From the NCBI GenBank assembly GCA_036927565.1, contig JAYESD010000002.1:227499605-227563604 (forward strand): a stretch of 64,000 nucleotides of DNA, given 5' to 3'. Each line of letters starts with the position of its first letter. The first letter of the stretch is position 1. The notes beneath the pieces are model-generated. The model was given only the letters and a program-made list of their open reading frames with translations. It ran no database searches and had not been told where the DNA came from. The translations under genes and the position numbers were made by a program. This document shows positions 21,538-32,446 of this stretch, piece by piece. Source of the stretch: Tuctoria greenei. Taxonomy: Eukaryota; Streptophyta; Magnoliopsida; Poales; Poaceae.

Positions 21538-21641
21538 TGGTTGCCTTCCTCGAAGGCATGCGGCGGCAGTTGCTTGCCGCTGTAGTAGGAGATGATAGTG
21601 TCGAAGCAGTGGACCGTCATTTTCTCCGTAGCCACCACCAT
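21538..21641 (-). CDS. AMMECR1-domain protein, exon 1 only
   Basis: On minus, ATG 21641 begins 34 codons (MVVATEKMTVHCFDTIISYY...AFEEGN) matching the N-terminus of plant AMMECR1-family proteins, which start with MV, have CFDT within the first 20 residues and AFEEGNH soon after. The exon ends at 21538 with a split codon (CA) before GTAAGC (21537-21532), a sound donor. An in-frame TGA lies shortly upstream, which fixes the start. The remaining exons must lie left of the window, beyond the small LTR element and Gypsy-A. The intron is interrupted only 10 nt from the donor, so it is at least 21.5 kb or the gene is dead. The AMMECR1 domain is a conserved cytosolic fold of unclear biochemical role. 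Confidence 0.8.
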
Positions 21642-22228
21642 CTTGCCGACCGCCGGGGAGCCTGCAACGGTGGGCCAGAGCCGTCACCTCCGCGGGCGTG
21701 TGCGGGGGCGGTGACAGCCTCGGGAGTCCGACGGTGGGGGGGAGGTTGGAGGAAACGAGTGATGCGTTTGTTTCTGGTCAATGTGTTACATTGAAATGGT
21801 GCAATCAGTCATTTCGTTTCAACGGATTACAGTTATTGTATTTTTTTTACTTAACCTCCTCTACCTGAGTGTATCAAATGAATAAGATTAAATAAAAAAT
21901 ACAAGCGTAGGATGCAGATTTAATAATAGAGAATGACTAATTGCACGTTTGCACCATAATTCAGATTGCATTCTAGTCACTACCTTGTTTTTGTACGTCT
22001 GGCCTTTTGCCATTGCGGTTTTTTTTCATGGTCAATAGATAGTTTGGCCCTGAGAGTTGGAGACATTTACGTCATTCCGTTCTAGAATGCAGAGTCCTTG
22101 CTACTTACCATTGCTCGATTTATAATGTGAGGGGAAGCTTTACCAGCTCTTATTTGGGATAAAAAATATAATCTATTCTGCAGTATGAACAGTATAGTAT
22201 GTCTTTCATAAGATCATTAAAGAACATT
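21642..22228. other. Upstream flank of AMMECR1 exon 1, no gene seen
   Basis: AT-rich intergenic DNA, presumably including the AMMECR1 promoter and 5' UTR (minus strand). No coding sequence or repeat structure was recognised. Confidence 0.4.
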
Positions 22229-22463
22229 GGGCCTGTTTGATTTTCAACCATTGCTCATCTTTCCAAATTATTGGCTTGCCAAATTTTGGTAGAGAATTTG
22301 GTCACCCAAGTTTTGTCAAACATTGGTAAAAAAAAATGAACCGGTTCACCACATGTGTTCATTGACTTGCCAAACTTTGGCTTCAATTCAAATACACGCT
22401 CTACGCACGATCAATTACCAAATTTTAGTAAGATAACTATTGGCAACAAACCAAACAAACCCG
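22229..22463. mobile_element. Probable MITE (GGGCCTGTTTGA...CAAACAAACCC ends)
   Basis: Imperfect terminal inverted repeats GGGCCTGTTTGATT and AACCAAACAAACCC flank about 235 bp of AT-rich sequence with internal inverted segments (CCAAATTTTGGTA, TACCAAATTTTAGTA). Such ends are common in grass hAT/Harbinger MITEs. No convincing TSD is visible. Confidence 0.5.
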
Positions 22464-23655
22464 TTATGTCTCGGTTCATGGCTTCTTCAAAAATTCCAAG
22501 ATTTTTGAAAGTTGTACCTTCAGATGACGTCAGATTGGTCGCCTTACACTGAACCGTCAAAGATTTTCTGAACTACTCCCATGTCTGCATGAAGCATCAA
22601 AACGCACACCCTTCGGTTTGGTTGCGTGGGATTTTGGCTCGTGTTCGTTCCGTTTGCTATGTTTTCTTCTTCCTCCTGTCAAATGCACGGTCACGCATGG
22701 CTCGACACGTATCTCCAGTAACGGCCACGGCCGTGGCACAACCGTTGCAGCATGCGAACATGCCAACGGACATGAAATCGAACTCCGTGCAAACTACGAT
22801 GCGGTGGTCACTGCCACCCCTGTCATGACCAGCACATCCGAGCCCGACACGTCACCGACTCAGGCAGCATGATTCAGTTCTTCATAATCCAGTTCGTGCA
22901 GTCTCTAATAGCTTTGATTTCCCTGTGATAAATCAGTGCTATTTTGCTTTGCCCTTTTCGGCTCTCCTGATTCTCAGTTCTCTTCACATAGGCTGCGTAT
23001 GCTCCAACAGCATCTGGTTGATCCCGACACTCATGTAGAATAGTGTAGAGTTAATAACATGACTGCTGCTTTAGGTGGACAAATAAACGGGTGCCAAGGA
23101 AATTACAGCAGTCCTACCTTTTGCGTGTGATAGCTATGTCTGACGCGACCAGATGGAATCCAATCCAATAAAGTCAGATTGCACTACAATTTCAGTGCAC
23201 CACCAAGTCCTGCTCCACATAAAGACCGGGAAAGAACATTTGTTCATCGCAACCAAAAAAATGACAGATATGCTAATTATCAGACGTCTGAAAGAACATC
23301 CAACTTCAGGCAACAGCCAGCGCCCCGGAAACAGCGTCCAAGTACACTGGAAATAAACTAAAATTTTATTGTTAATCTGTTTTCTTGTAAAAGTTACGTT
23401 AATTGTAAAATAATCAAACAATTTTTTTGTAATTAATTAACCTATAAAATTAAGAGTTAATAGTTAATTAGAAAGATTAGTAGTTAATGATGGTAATTAA
23501 TTGCTAATCACTCGGTGCCTGAAATTTTCTCAAATTTCAAGCACCTGAAATCCAGACAGCCCCAAAAAATGAACTACATATTCGTAAATTGTTATGTGTG
23601 ATTCCAGTTTTGAGCAATGAAGATGGTAATGAACATAAAATGGGACTGACAAGTA
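22464..23655. other. Intergenic stretch, no gene recognised
   Basis: Contains short uninformative ORFs (22589-22872) and an AT-rich segment (about 23380-23520) with repeated TTAATTA motifs. Nothing can be assigned. Confidence 0.4.
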
Positions 23656-23735
23656 CTCCCTCCATCTCCATGAACTTGTCGCTTTGTAGTTAAAAACTGA
23701 ACTACAAAGCGACAAGTTCATGGGGACGGAGGGAA
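23656..23735. mobile_element. Stowaway-type MITE hairpin (80 bp)
   Basis: CTCCCTCC...GGAGGGAA termini flanked by TA on both sides. The element is an almost perfect hairpin (arms around GAACTTGTCGCTTTGTAGTT). The terminal motif and TA target duplication are typical of Tc1/mariner-related Stowaway MITEs. It lies about 120 bp past the kinase gene stop, probably in its 3' UTR or flank. Confidence 0.85.
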
Positions 23736-23857
23736 TACTACCCAGCTTGGCCACTGTAAGCAATGAACTAGACCTACAAGGGAAAGAGATCGAATATACA
23801 AATAGATGCCTCGGATTTGTGAAGCAAAACAAACCAGACGCCTGAAATGTGATCTGT

Positions 23858-26800
23858 TCAAACATCTGAACAAAACTCCAAGCTATCCAGGTGAAAAGCG
23901 AACGATTCAGCCAATGTGTCAGCATCCTGAACTCGTAGGCGTGTGCCTTGCTGCCCGACGACAACAGCAGCTACCCGTGAAGCCAGCAGGCCAATGCCCT
24001 TCAGGTCAGATGCACCCCGGAGAACACCGTACAGAATCCCTGAAGTATATGCATCTCCAGCGCCACAGGTATCCATGGGAATGCATGGTGGCGGAGGAAT
24101 GTATATTGCTTCACCTCTCACCCCAATGTAGGAACCATACGCACCATCTGTCACAGATACTAGAGGCACAGACTGGCTTAAGTATCTTGTAGCTGACATA
24201 GGGTTGTCTGTGGAGGGTAGCCCGCAGAAAGCCCTTGCTTCGTTGGCATTGGCAAACAGTATGTCAGCATAATTTCCAACAATATCCCTGAAAATGTTTT
24301 GGTCCACGATCATTAGTTGTATGAGAGCAGCAGTATATAGAAGCATCATACAGGGAATGTGCATTAAATCAATAAAGAACAGTTTCTTTTCAATCATAAA
24401 CATGATACTTGGTGGCACAATTCATGTACAATTATGCTCACAGCACCGACTCTATTCTAGTTTCAGCGATACCACAAAATATAGAATAAGGTGCCCAGTG
24501 TAGGCCATTAAGGGCGGCTTGAGATGCTTAACACTCTTTGTAGACTGGACATGCATTACCAATAGAAGCATGTAAAAGATGGTTCATGATGGCAGTAGAA
24601 GGAAATGCTAGGGAAGGGACTGGTCTCACCAAAAATCACTGTAGCAACGCTTGATGCAAGATATATCTGATGCTGTAACAGCAATCAGTGCACCATACTT
24701 GTGAGCATCTTCGCACGCTTGTTTGATAGCTTCAATCGTGTGAGGTAGCTCAAACAGATAGCCTTCCACAATCAGTAGATTTGTTTTGGATACTAAATTT
24801 GCCAAATCTGAATCATAACTCAGAGTTGATGATGTGCCCTGCGAAAAAATGGAACCATTAGTAAGCATATATTGACATAAAAATAGTGGCTGGATATTTT
24901 GCCATTAGGTTTCATCTGAAGCAGCTAGATAGTAAAACATCATTCTGAAACAAATTGCAACCCTGAGGTATAGAGGTGCAAATTTGTGATCCCCCTACTG
25001 TGTTATGGTCTAAGAAACATAAACATGTGTACTTGAGTAACAACCAACTAGTGCAGAAACAGAAAAGTTGCAAGTATAGCAAGTAACCTGATACGCAAGC
25101 ATAGTTCGTTGTGCATCCGGTGTTGTTAGAACAATGACCGTACCAGTAGTTCCATCTTTGACCGACTTAGACAAGAAATGCACATTAGCACGACACAATT
25201 TTGCCCTAACAGTGTTATCAAACAAAAAACATGATCTCAACCAACGCTCCAAATGCCAGCACAAAAACAGAGCACAGGATCAGATACAATGAAAATAGAA
25301 CTGCCAGATTAGTGAAGTACCTGTAGAAACTACCTAGTGGATCGCTGCCCACACTACCTGCCATTGCTATTCTAAGCTCAGGGTAGCTATTAGACTGGCT
25401 ACTGCCAAGCCTCGCCAGGGCCACAAGTGAGTTGGACAGGGAGCCACCAGCTGCAGCCTTGTAGCTGCACCCATCCATGGCACGCAAGACGCGTCCCCTT
25501 TCCTCGTGGTTAACGACCTTCCTTGTACCCTTCTCAATGCCCAACCTCTCGAGGAATTCATCATCTACCATCCCTGAGAAGTCCACCTATTGGCTCTCGA
25601 AAAGGCCACAAATCAGTTCTGATCTTGACTCCGAATCAGGAGAGAACCAAAGGAAAAAGTCTACATAACCCCTCAAAATATGACATAAAGACTACTTAAC
25701 CCCCTCAACTCCAAAACCAGTTATTTAACCCCCTAACCTATACAAAACCGGTTAATTAACTCCTAAGGTGGTTTTCAAGAGCGGTTTTGCCATGTTGGCA
25801 GTTGACGTGGCATGTTCTACAGTAGAGCCCGCATGTCATTTAGATAACACGGAAGAGCACTGGGTCATCGACGCACCAAGCCAGGCCACTACGTCCGCAA
25901 GTATTAGCTTCAGCCTCTCACTTCCTCGGCGCTCAGAAACACCTCCCATGATGTTCATAAAAGAGTGACAACAAGATCCATCAAGCATCACATACATATA
26001 CAAACTATTTCTGAAGTAAGTGCACGAGAGCTGCTCTGTTAGGCATGTGCTAGCATGTGCTCTATTAGGCATCGGACGCACCCACCAGGCAGCCATGGTG
26101 CCGATCCACTGGACGGCCACGTCTGGCCTTTATGGGTGAACAAATAGCGCTGGCGGGCGTCCCAGGCTCATCGCCTGCGCGTCCGACGTACCGACTGAGC
26201 CGCCACCCATCAGGCGAGTGCCTGCCCGCGCAAACAATAGAGCGTTGTAGCGTTGCGTGTCCAGGAGCCGCCACCCGAACGTTCCAGGCACCGCCGAGCG
26301 GCCACCCGTCGAGCGAGTGCCCTCGTAGATGGTAGAGCGCTTGAGCACCGCACGTCCAAGACGCGCCGCCCGCATGTCTAAGCACCGCGAGCGCCAGTGC
26401 AAGAAACCCACCGCCTGTGTGCCCAGCACCGCCAGATCGCCAGTGCAAGAGATCGAGCAGAGCAAAGAAGATGGAGGCGACAGAGACAACACGCCACGTC
26501 AGCTGCCAACGTGGCAAAACCGCTCTTGAAAACCATCTTAGGGAGTTAAATAACTGGTTTTGTATAGGTCAGGGGGTTAAATAACTGGTTTTAAAGTTGA
26601 GGGGGTCAAGTAGTCTCTAGATTATAGTTTGAGGGGTTATGTAGACTTTTTCCGAGAACCAAATTTGAACTACAATTTAACACTAGCGTCCTGCATTTTT
26701 GCCAGCTGAAGCACAAATGAAGAACGACTAATGTTTAGTTGATGATCATGAAGCATGTAACAGAATACATTGGAGCCGAGTACCAGCAACAGCCTACGCA

Positions 26801-27264
26801 GATTAATCAAAGCGCTCGAATACTATATATTTCTCCAACGTAAGCTCTTTCTTTGGGTGCGGCTGCTTGCCTTTTGCGCTAGCAAACGCATAGAAAGGAG
26901 ACGAGGAGGAGGAGGCACGCACCATGGCCTGACCGAGGCCAAGCACGTCCCAGCGCTCAGGCCCGGCGGACGCCGTGGCGAGCTCGACGGCGTCCTCTTC
27001 CTCCCGGGGGGCCTCATCCCGCAGGGCATCCTCCTCCTCATCGTCGTCGTCGTCGCTCTCGCTGACGCCGGCGTCCGAGAATCCACCGAGGAGCGCCTGT
27101 GCCGGCGCACTCGCCCTGGCCAACCGGAGCACCACGAGCCGGTGGTAGCTGCAGCGGCGCGGCGGCCTCGTGGCTCCTGGGAGGCGGAGCTGGGATGGAG
27201 GACGCGCGGGCGGGGAAGCGAGGCGGGAGGGTAAGGAGGTGCTGGCGGCGGAGGCGAGCGCCAT
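23858..27264 (-). CDS. NARA5: Plastid-targeted pfkB-family carbohydrate kinase, NARA5-like (454 aa)
   Basis: Five exons on minus: 27264-26923, 25586-25321, 25205-25088, 24838-24630 and 24287-23858. All introns are GT-AG and the frame is open (1,365 nt including the stop). Residues 1-60 are rich in Ser, Ala, Arg and Pro, as in a chloroplast transit peptide, followed by an acidic stretch (DDDDDEEED). The kinase body begins WDVLGLGQAMVDFSG, contains the GGSLSN substrate loop and ends with the pfkB signature DTCGAGD at about 384-390, Asp390 being the expected catalytic base. Sequence and layout match Arabidopsis NARA5 (At4g27600), a chloroplast protein needed for Rubisco and other plastid-encoded protein accumulation; its substrate is not firmly known. 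Intron 1 hosts a 1-kb fold-back element. No disabling change is visible, so this is the one clearly functional gene here. Confidence 0.88.
25652..26653. mobile_element. Mutator-like fold-back element in NARA5 intron 1
   Basis: Long terminal inverted repeats (about 140-160 bp, starting GGAAAAAGTCTACATAACCC) enclose about 700 bp. A perfect 10-bp duplication, GAGAACCAAA, flanks it (25642-25651 and 26654-26663). Size, long TIRs and 9-10 bp TSD fit a non-autonomous Mutator-like element. The inner part (about 26040-26510) is much more GC-rich than the arms and has an ORF on minus (26517-26065) with no recognised domain. It might be a captured gene fragment, as in Pack-MULEs. Confidence 0.8.
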
Positions 27265-27659
27265 TGGGTTCGGGCGCCGCGCCTGTGCCGAGCCGCGGCG
27301 ACGTGGCTTGACGTAGTCGAGGAGGAAACGGATTGGGGTGCGGGAAGATGAGCAGGTGCCGCGGCCGGTCTGGACTCCTGCCTCGCTCCCTATCACAAGA
27401 ATGGGAAGGCATTTTAAAATTTTATTTATTTATTTTACGGTAACAAATCCACGGAAAAAGGGGAAAGGTTTGTGGGAAGCTCATTTCCTCTAGGTGGGGC
27501 TCATTTTAGGAAGCCTTTTTTGTGACTTGAGTCAAAAATTTGGGATTTTCTTACTTTTAATAGTGGGCTTCGCCAAAATCTCACTCTCGGTATATGCCAA
27601 AATTCCAATTATAATTGTGAAGACTTTGCTTCTTTCCATTGAGATAGGATTTTACTGTT
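27265..27659 (-). promoter_or_regulatory. Upstream region of the NARA5-like gene
   Basis: The 5' flank of the kinase gene, GC-rich near the ATG and AT-rich beyond about 27410. It should hold the 5' UTR and core promoter. I did not identify a definite TATA box. Confidence 0.35.
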
Positions 27660-28010
27660 GATGGAGTTTTTTTAAGTAAAAACTAAATATTTAAAATCAC
27701 GAAAAATATAAAATAATTCGGAAAAAGATTTAAATTTAATAAAACAATAAAGAATTTCGAAAAATAACTTAGGAATAAAAAATATCTAAAATTTGTAAAA
27801 TATATAATAATTCGAAAAAAGTTTTAAATTTAATAAAACAGTAAACCATATTCGAAAAATAACTTACAAATCCAGGAAAAATATTTAAAATTGGAAAAAA
27901 TGTATAATAATTCAAAAAATGTTTAAATTTAATAAAACTGTAAAATAAGTTTCAGAAAACATTTAAATTTTGAAAAAAATTAGGGAAAATGTTAAAATTA
28001 GTTAAAAAAA
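27660..28010. repeat. AT-rich degenerate tandem repeat, about 94-100 bp period
   Basis: Three decayed units, each with a TATAATAATTCGAAAAA-like start, a TTTAAATTTAATAAAAC core and TTCGAAAAATAACTTA, recur near 27712, 27806 and 27904. Confidence 0.7.
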
Positions 28011-28109
28011 TATAAAAAATTGGAAAATTAGAGTAAAAAGGGGAGAACATTAGGAAGAATTTTAAGGTAATTTTCAAAAATTTAGAACATACATAAGAGA
28101 TAAATATTT

Positions 28110-28345
28110 ATATATCACATCGGCAAAAAATAAAATACACAAGTTACGTAGTAACAAAATAGACATATCACATAGCCTGTCACATGTCACATTGTCACAA
28201 AATAGATATATCATATAATCACAAAATAGACATATCACACATGTCACATAGCGCCACAAAATAGACATATCACATCACATAGTCATAAAATAGACATATC
28301 ACACATGTCACATACTCAGAAAATAGACATAAACATATCACATAT
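28110..28345. repeat. Minisatellite-like CACAAAATAGACATATCACA repeats
   Basis: At least six imperfect copies of ACAAAATAGACATATCACA with CATGTCACATAG spacers. Irregular period of about 20-50 bp. Confidence 0.75.
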
Positions 28346-28449
28346 AACTCAATGTTTCCTAAGCTTCAATGTTGCTAGTCTTCTGTGTTGGAAACCATGT
28401 TTGGTAGTATTTTTTCTTGGTTTTCTTTTCCTACAAGATGGAACAACAT

Positions 28450-28530
28450 AACTAAATAAAGAATAGATTGTGTATAGATGAAACAACATAGTTAAATAAA
28501 GAATAGGTTGTGTATAGATGAAACAACATA
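28450..28530. repeat. Two-copy 40/41-bp tandem duplication
   Basis: AAATAAAGAATAG(A/G)TTGTG followed by TATAGATGAAACAACATA is repeated twice, with a partial third copy on the left. It lies inside the zinc-knuckle gene remnant. Confidence 0.85.
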
Positions 28531-28558
28531 TCTTTTCTTTGTTTCGTTCAAAGGACAT

Positions 28559-28563
28559 TTAGG
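28559..28563. repeat. Target-site duplication of Copia-2 (left)
   Basis: TTAGG, repeated exactly at 39818-39822. Confidence 0.95.
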
Positions 28564-30014
28564 TGAATGTGGCCTAGAGGGGGGGTGAATAGGCCTTTTG
28601 AATTTCCTGCACACTTAATAGAGTCGTCAAAAACTTGTTTGAACGGACTAGTCCGGTTGCGTGGGCAGACTAGTCTGGTGTGCTGATAAATGTGAATTGA
28701 TTAAGTATTGTTTGGGAAATTAGATTCTTTTAGCAGCGGAAATGAGAACAACAGGTTCTTTGATTTAAGATTATTGTATGAATGCACGTGGAAACTTATA
28801 AGTAACTTAATTGATGTTTAGTAATCAAGTGATCTAGTGAACAAAAAGTAAAGTAAATGAGGCACAAGAGACAAGCGATTTTTTACCGAGGTTCGATCTC
28901 ACCACGAGATCTACGTCCTCATTGAGGAAGCTCTCACAGAGCCGGGTCTCCAACCCTTTCCCTCTTCAAGTCACCACACAGGCCGACTTGATTTCACTAG
29001 CACGGGTAATCACCGAGTTTATAGGGCAACCTCACACGTTGAGGGCTCCCACGAGAATTACAATGAAGGAGGCGGTCAAATACACTTTAAAGTATTACAA
29101 TGCAGAGTATGAGTGTAGGAAGATCAAACCCCAAGAGCTCGCAATGAAGGAACGATGATCTCCCAATCCCGAATCCAAGTGTTCAAATGATTTGACTCTT
29201 TTTGCACCTTAGATGTGTGGGGAGATGTGTTTTGGGCTCTTGGGACAAAGTGGCGACGCTAGGGTTTGTGTTTTCAGCAGTATTCGACGTGTATTCTCTG
29301 TGGAAGGCTGTGGATTCTCTATTTATATGGTTTCTAAAAAGTTAACATTGAGAAACCCTAATACCGGACTAGTCCGGTACAAGTTCGGACTTGTCCGGTC
29401 ACAGTGTAACTCGAAGTCCAGAAAGTCTGGCGGACTAGTCCGGTCCAAGCTCAGACTAGTCCGGTGCTGTGTGAAAGTGGACTCCAGAAAGTTCAACGGA
29501 CTAGTCTGGTGGACACACGGACTAGTCCGGTCTCCAGAGATGGGAGACTCCAGCAAGTTCAACGGACTAGTCCGGTAGACACACGGACTAGTCCGGTCTC
29601 CAGAGATGGGAGACTCCAGAAAGTTCAACGGACTAGTCCGGTGGACACACAGACTAGTCCGATCTCCAGAGATAGGAGACTCCAGAAAGTCTGGCGGACT
29701 AGTCCAGTCCAAGATCGGACTAGTCCGATGCACTGTAAAAGTTAGGTTAATTTTAAAACCCTTACCCCTATGCAAAGTCGTGAGCTCTTGAAGTGTGTCT
29801 TTCATACACTCCCTATACATTTAAAATCTAATTTGTTCTTCCAAGCTCCATCAAAGTATCCCTCTTTGGACACTACTCCATTTTTCACCTTTTTGTGTGC
29901 ACCGAGCTGTTTCACTTTGTTTGTCCCGCAATCATCTCAATAGTTTCATTAGGATCTCATATGTTTGTCATCAATTAGCCAAAACTCACAAGGGATATCC
30001 TAGATGCACTTACA
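28564..30014 (-). repeat. Copia-2 3' LTR (left copy)
   Basis: A 1,451-bp LTR. TATA box TATAAATAG on minus at 29327-29319; palindrome array at 29364-29729 upstream of it in element orientation. Confidence 0.95.
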
Positions 30015-30015
30015 A

Positions 30016-30028
30016 TCTCCCCCTTTTT
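30016..30028 (-). other. Copia-2 3' polypurine tract
   Basis: AAAAAGGGGGAGA on minus, just upstream of the 3' LTR and identical to the Copia-1 tract. Confidence 0.85.
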
Positions 30029-30415
30029 GGTGATTGATGACAACCATTTGAGATATCACAATTGAGAGTAAAATTTTGATTTTCATAAGGTGTGCACATA
30101 TGAAAATAACGATAAATTCACAAAAAAGCTTCTCACATATGCACACACCTTATGGTGGGGTGCCTAACAGATGTATGATCAACAAAGTGTGATGCAACAA
30201 AGATAATCAATAATGAGCATAGAAGTAAGCATTAGAGCAACAATAAGCATCACACATAGGAAAAGAAATAGTGCATTACAAAGTTTTAAAAATAGGTACA
30301 TGTTCTCGATCACACAAGCTTAATAACTAATACTAGAGAAAGTTGGAGTCTCAATCTAGTCTCAATCTCTCTCCCTTTGGCATCAAGGCACCAAAAAGGG
30401 ATAAATCGAGGGGAA

Positions 30416-31900
30416 TCACTCATCGCCGCTCCCTTCTTCAGTTTCGATCCGATCTTCATCTTCATCATCATTCACCGGGGCGGGATCTTCCTCGGAGTCC
30501 TCGAAGGCGGGCGGTGATCCAACCGGCTCAATCTCAAGCTTGTCACAGATAGCTTTGATGTTGGCATTTACATATTGTTGATGTTTCTTCTACCTGACTT
30601 CGATCTTGCGGCGGCAGGTAAAGATGGAGGTGAGCATTTTGAGGACGCCACCGGAGGATTCATGGACAGGTGCAGAGCCAGGAGGAGCAGTTGCAGATCT
30701 TGTGGCATTCACATCCCGAGATTGTTTAGACCTCCTCTCAGCTTCGGGGGAGGAAGGAGCAGTTGGTGTTGAGGGAAGGGTGTACTCAGTGGGCTTTTGT
30801 GGATTCAACCTCGTATGAGAGACATCCTTGACAAACTCAAGTCCCGTCACTTTCTCAATCATGAACATGATGTACGGGGCATACCCGCAAGACCTATTGG
30901 GAGTGATTGAGATGTTCACAATGTCATTGTAGATGTACTCAAAAACATTGAACGGTCTCCTTCCACTAATGACCTTCATTATGGTCATCAAGGTTCCTTG
31001 GATAGTCCCCGCATCTCCATCTTTCGGGGCTATTGTCCTCCTCAAGATTCTGTTGAGGACCACAAAGAAGAGCTTCAAATATTTGATGTTGGGAGGAATA
31101 TAGGGCATCCTTGTGTCATAGAGGAACTTAAGCTCATCCTTCTCCAAGGGTTGCAGATTGTGGATGAAAATATCATGATCCAGATTGTGTTCAAGGTGAA
31201 GAATACTGGCAAATTCATCATAAGTAACACTATACTTAGAACCATGAGTCATCCAAGTAAGACTGTCTCCATCACCCCGAGCAAAGTAGAGCAAGGAGTA
31301 AAATTGGGTGATGATCTCATTGTTCCAGTCATTCTCAAAGGAAGGCAGTTCCTTCAGACCGTGCCTCTCCAAAGCCTCAACCACCTCACGAAAGGCGGGA
31401 TACTTCTTCGACTGCATGTATCCAATATTCACCCATTGACTCTCCACAACAGGATTCTTCATCTTCATGTACACGTGCTCGTAGTAGTCGGCATGGAAGT
31501 TGCTCCAGAATCTTGGGTCAGAGCATTGCCTAGGTTGATTATACACATTAATCTTCCTGAAGTTATCGGCTAGCTCACCCCCTTTTCCGGTGAAATCCTC
31601 ACTGGAACGTTGCCTGTTGCGGTGACTGGGGTTTTTCATCTTCAGGGGCCCAATGGGACCACTAGCAAGTCCCTTCCCTTTATTGAGAGCCCTTCTTGGC
31701 CCTGATGAGCTCTCAGCAGCTTTTCCTTGAGCCTTTTTGACAACAACCTTCCTCTTATTAGGCAAATTATCGTCGGAGGGTGGAGAGTGGACATTGACAT
31801 CATGTCTTTTCTTCATGTATCTCTCCTTGGCTCTCATCACTCTTTCGCGTTGAACTTCTTCATCAATGTGGAAAGAGCTGTCATCTGAGCTGGAAGACAT
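30416..31900 (-). pseudogene. Copia-2 accessory (env-position) ORF, one internal stop
   Basis: Homologue of the Copia-1 accessory ORF. ATG 31900 lies 5 nt after a candidate acceptor. A short Ser/Asp-rich N-terminus and a basic region (NKRKVVVKKAQGKA) precede the conserved domain from about residue 130 (RFWSNFHADYY, WNNEIITQFYSLLYF, LNRILRRTIAPKDGDAG, PNRSCGYAPYIMFMIEKV). TAG at 30592-30590 interrupts it. The frame continues to TGA 30418-30416 and ends, as in Copia-1, in an acidic tail. The domain is much better conserved than the flanking linkers, which suggests selection before the element decayed. Confidence 0.75.
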
Positions 31901-31905
31901 CGTGC

Positions 31906-32161
31906 CTAATAAGGAGTTCATGGATTAGATAAGAATGAACCAAGGATTAAAGGAATTGTAGGGATTCAGATGTCAAAGACCGGACTTGTCCGGTTTCAGA
32001 GTCCGGACTTGTCCGGTGTACCGGACTTGTCCGCACCTGAGAGCCGGACTAGTCCGGCCTGGCATAAGAACCCTAACAAATCCTTTGAATCAAAATTCCT
32101 ATCTATAGATACAAAAGGGTGGGGAAGTGGTAGGAATACATCTATGAAGATAATGTACAAC
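31906..32161 (-). other. Candidate leader intron of Copia-2 accessory ORF
   Basis: On minus, a donor CCAAG/GTTGTAC (exon end 32162) and an acceptor CTTATTAG (ending 31906) bound 256 nt. Four palindromes, mostly the CCGGACTTGTCCGG variant, lie inside at 31980-32057, as in Copia-1. ATG 31900 follows. Confidence 0.45.
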
Positions 32162-32446
32162 CTTGGAATCAAGTGAAATGAGCTAGAACGAGAGAAGTTG
32201 AGATTTTGGTTTTAGGGTGAAATTTAACGAGATTTGAAGATGCGCGTTGAAGGAGCAAGAATCTGTCCGGATGAGTCTGGAGGGGATGATCAACTCGTCG
32301 AGGAGAGAATTTCCCACGGAGAAAACTTAGTTTTTGAGGGCTCAACTCGAAGGTCTCTTTGGGGGCTAGGGTTTAGGAGGGAAGAGGAGAGGTGAGGGAG
32401 ACCAAGTGGAGGGAGGTTTAAAATTTTGATTTGGGCCGGCCAGCCA

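Larger units (their letters stand above)
28349..28563 (-). pseudogene. C-terminal tail of a Mutator/FAR1-type zinc-knuckle protein (distal part)
   Basis: On minus, KRKPRKNTTKHGF is the basic tail that normally follows the zinc knuckle in this family. The first codons of the segment complete the knuckle split by Copia-2. Between the knuckle and the basic tail lies a 40/41-bp tandem duplication (28450-28530), either intronic or a disruptive insertion. The upstream part of the gene is at 39818-40060. Confidence 0.6.

Noticed and set aside
22589..22872. ORFs of 79-84 codons in the intergenic region
   Set aside because: No motif, overlapping frames, no gene-like context.
26065..26529. ORFs inside the fold-back element
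   Set aside because: Overlapping ORFs in several frames of GC-rich sequence without any recognised motif; not called as genes.
26770..27311. Plus-strand ORFs over kinase exon 1
   Set aside because: Opposite-strand reading of the GC-rich transit-peptide exon. The minus-strand gene has matching splice sites and domain content.
29213..29820. ORFs on both strands with repeated peptides (for example SGDRTSPCVHRTSPLNFLES)
   Set aside because: They are translations of the palindrome tandem array in the Copia-2 LTR; the same happens at 39018-39746. No independent coding evidence.
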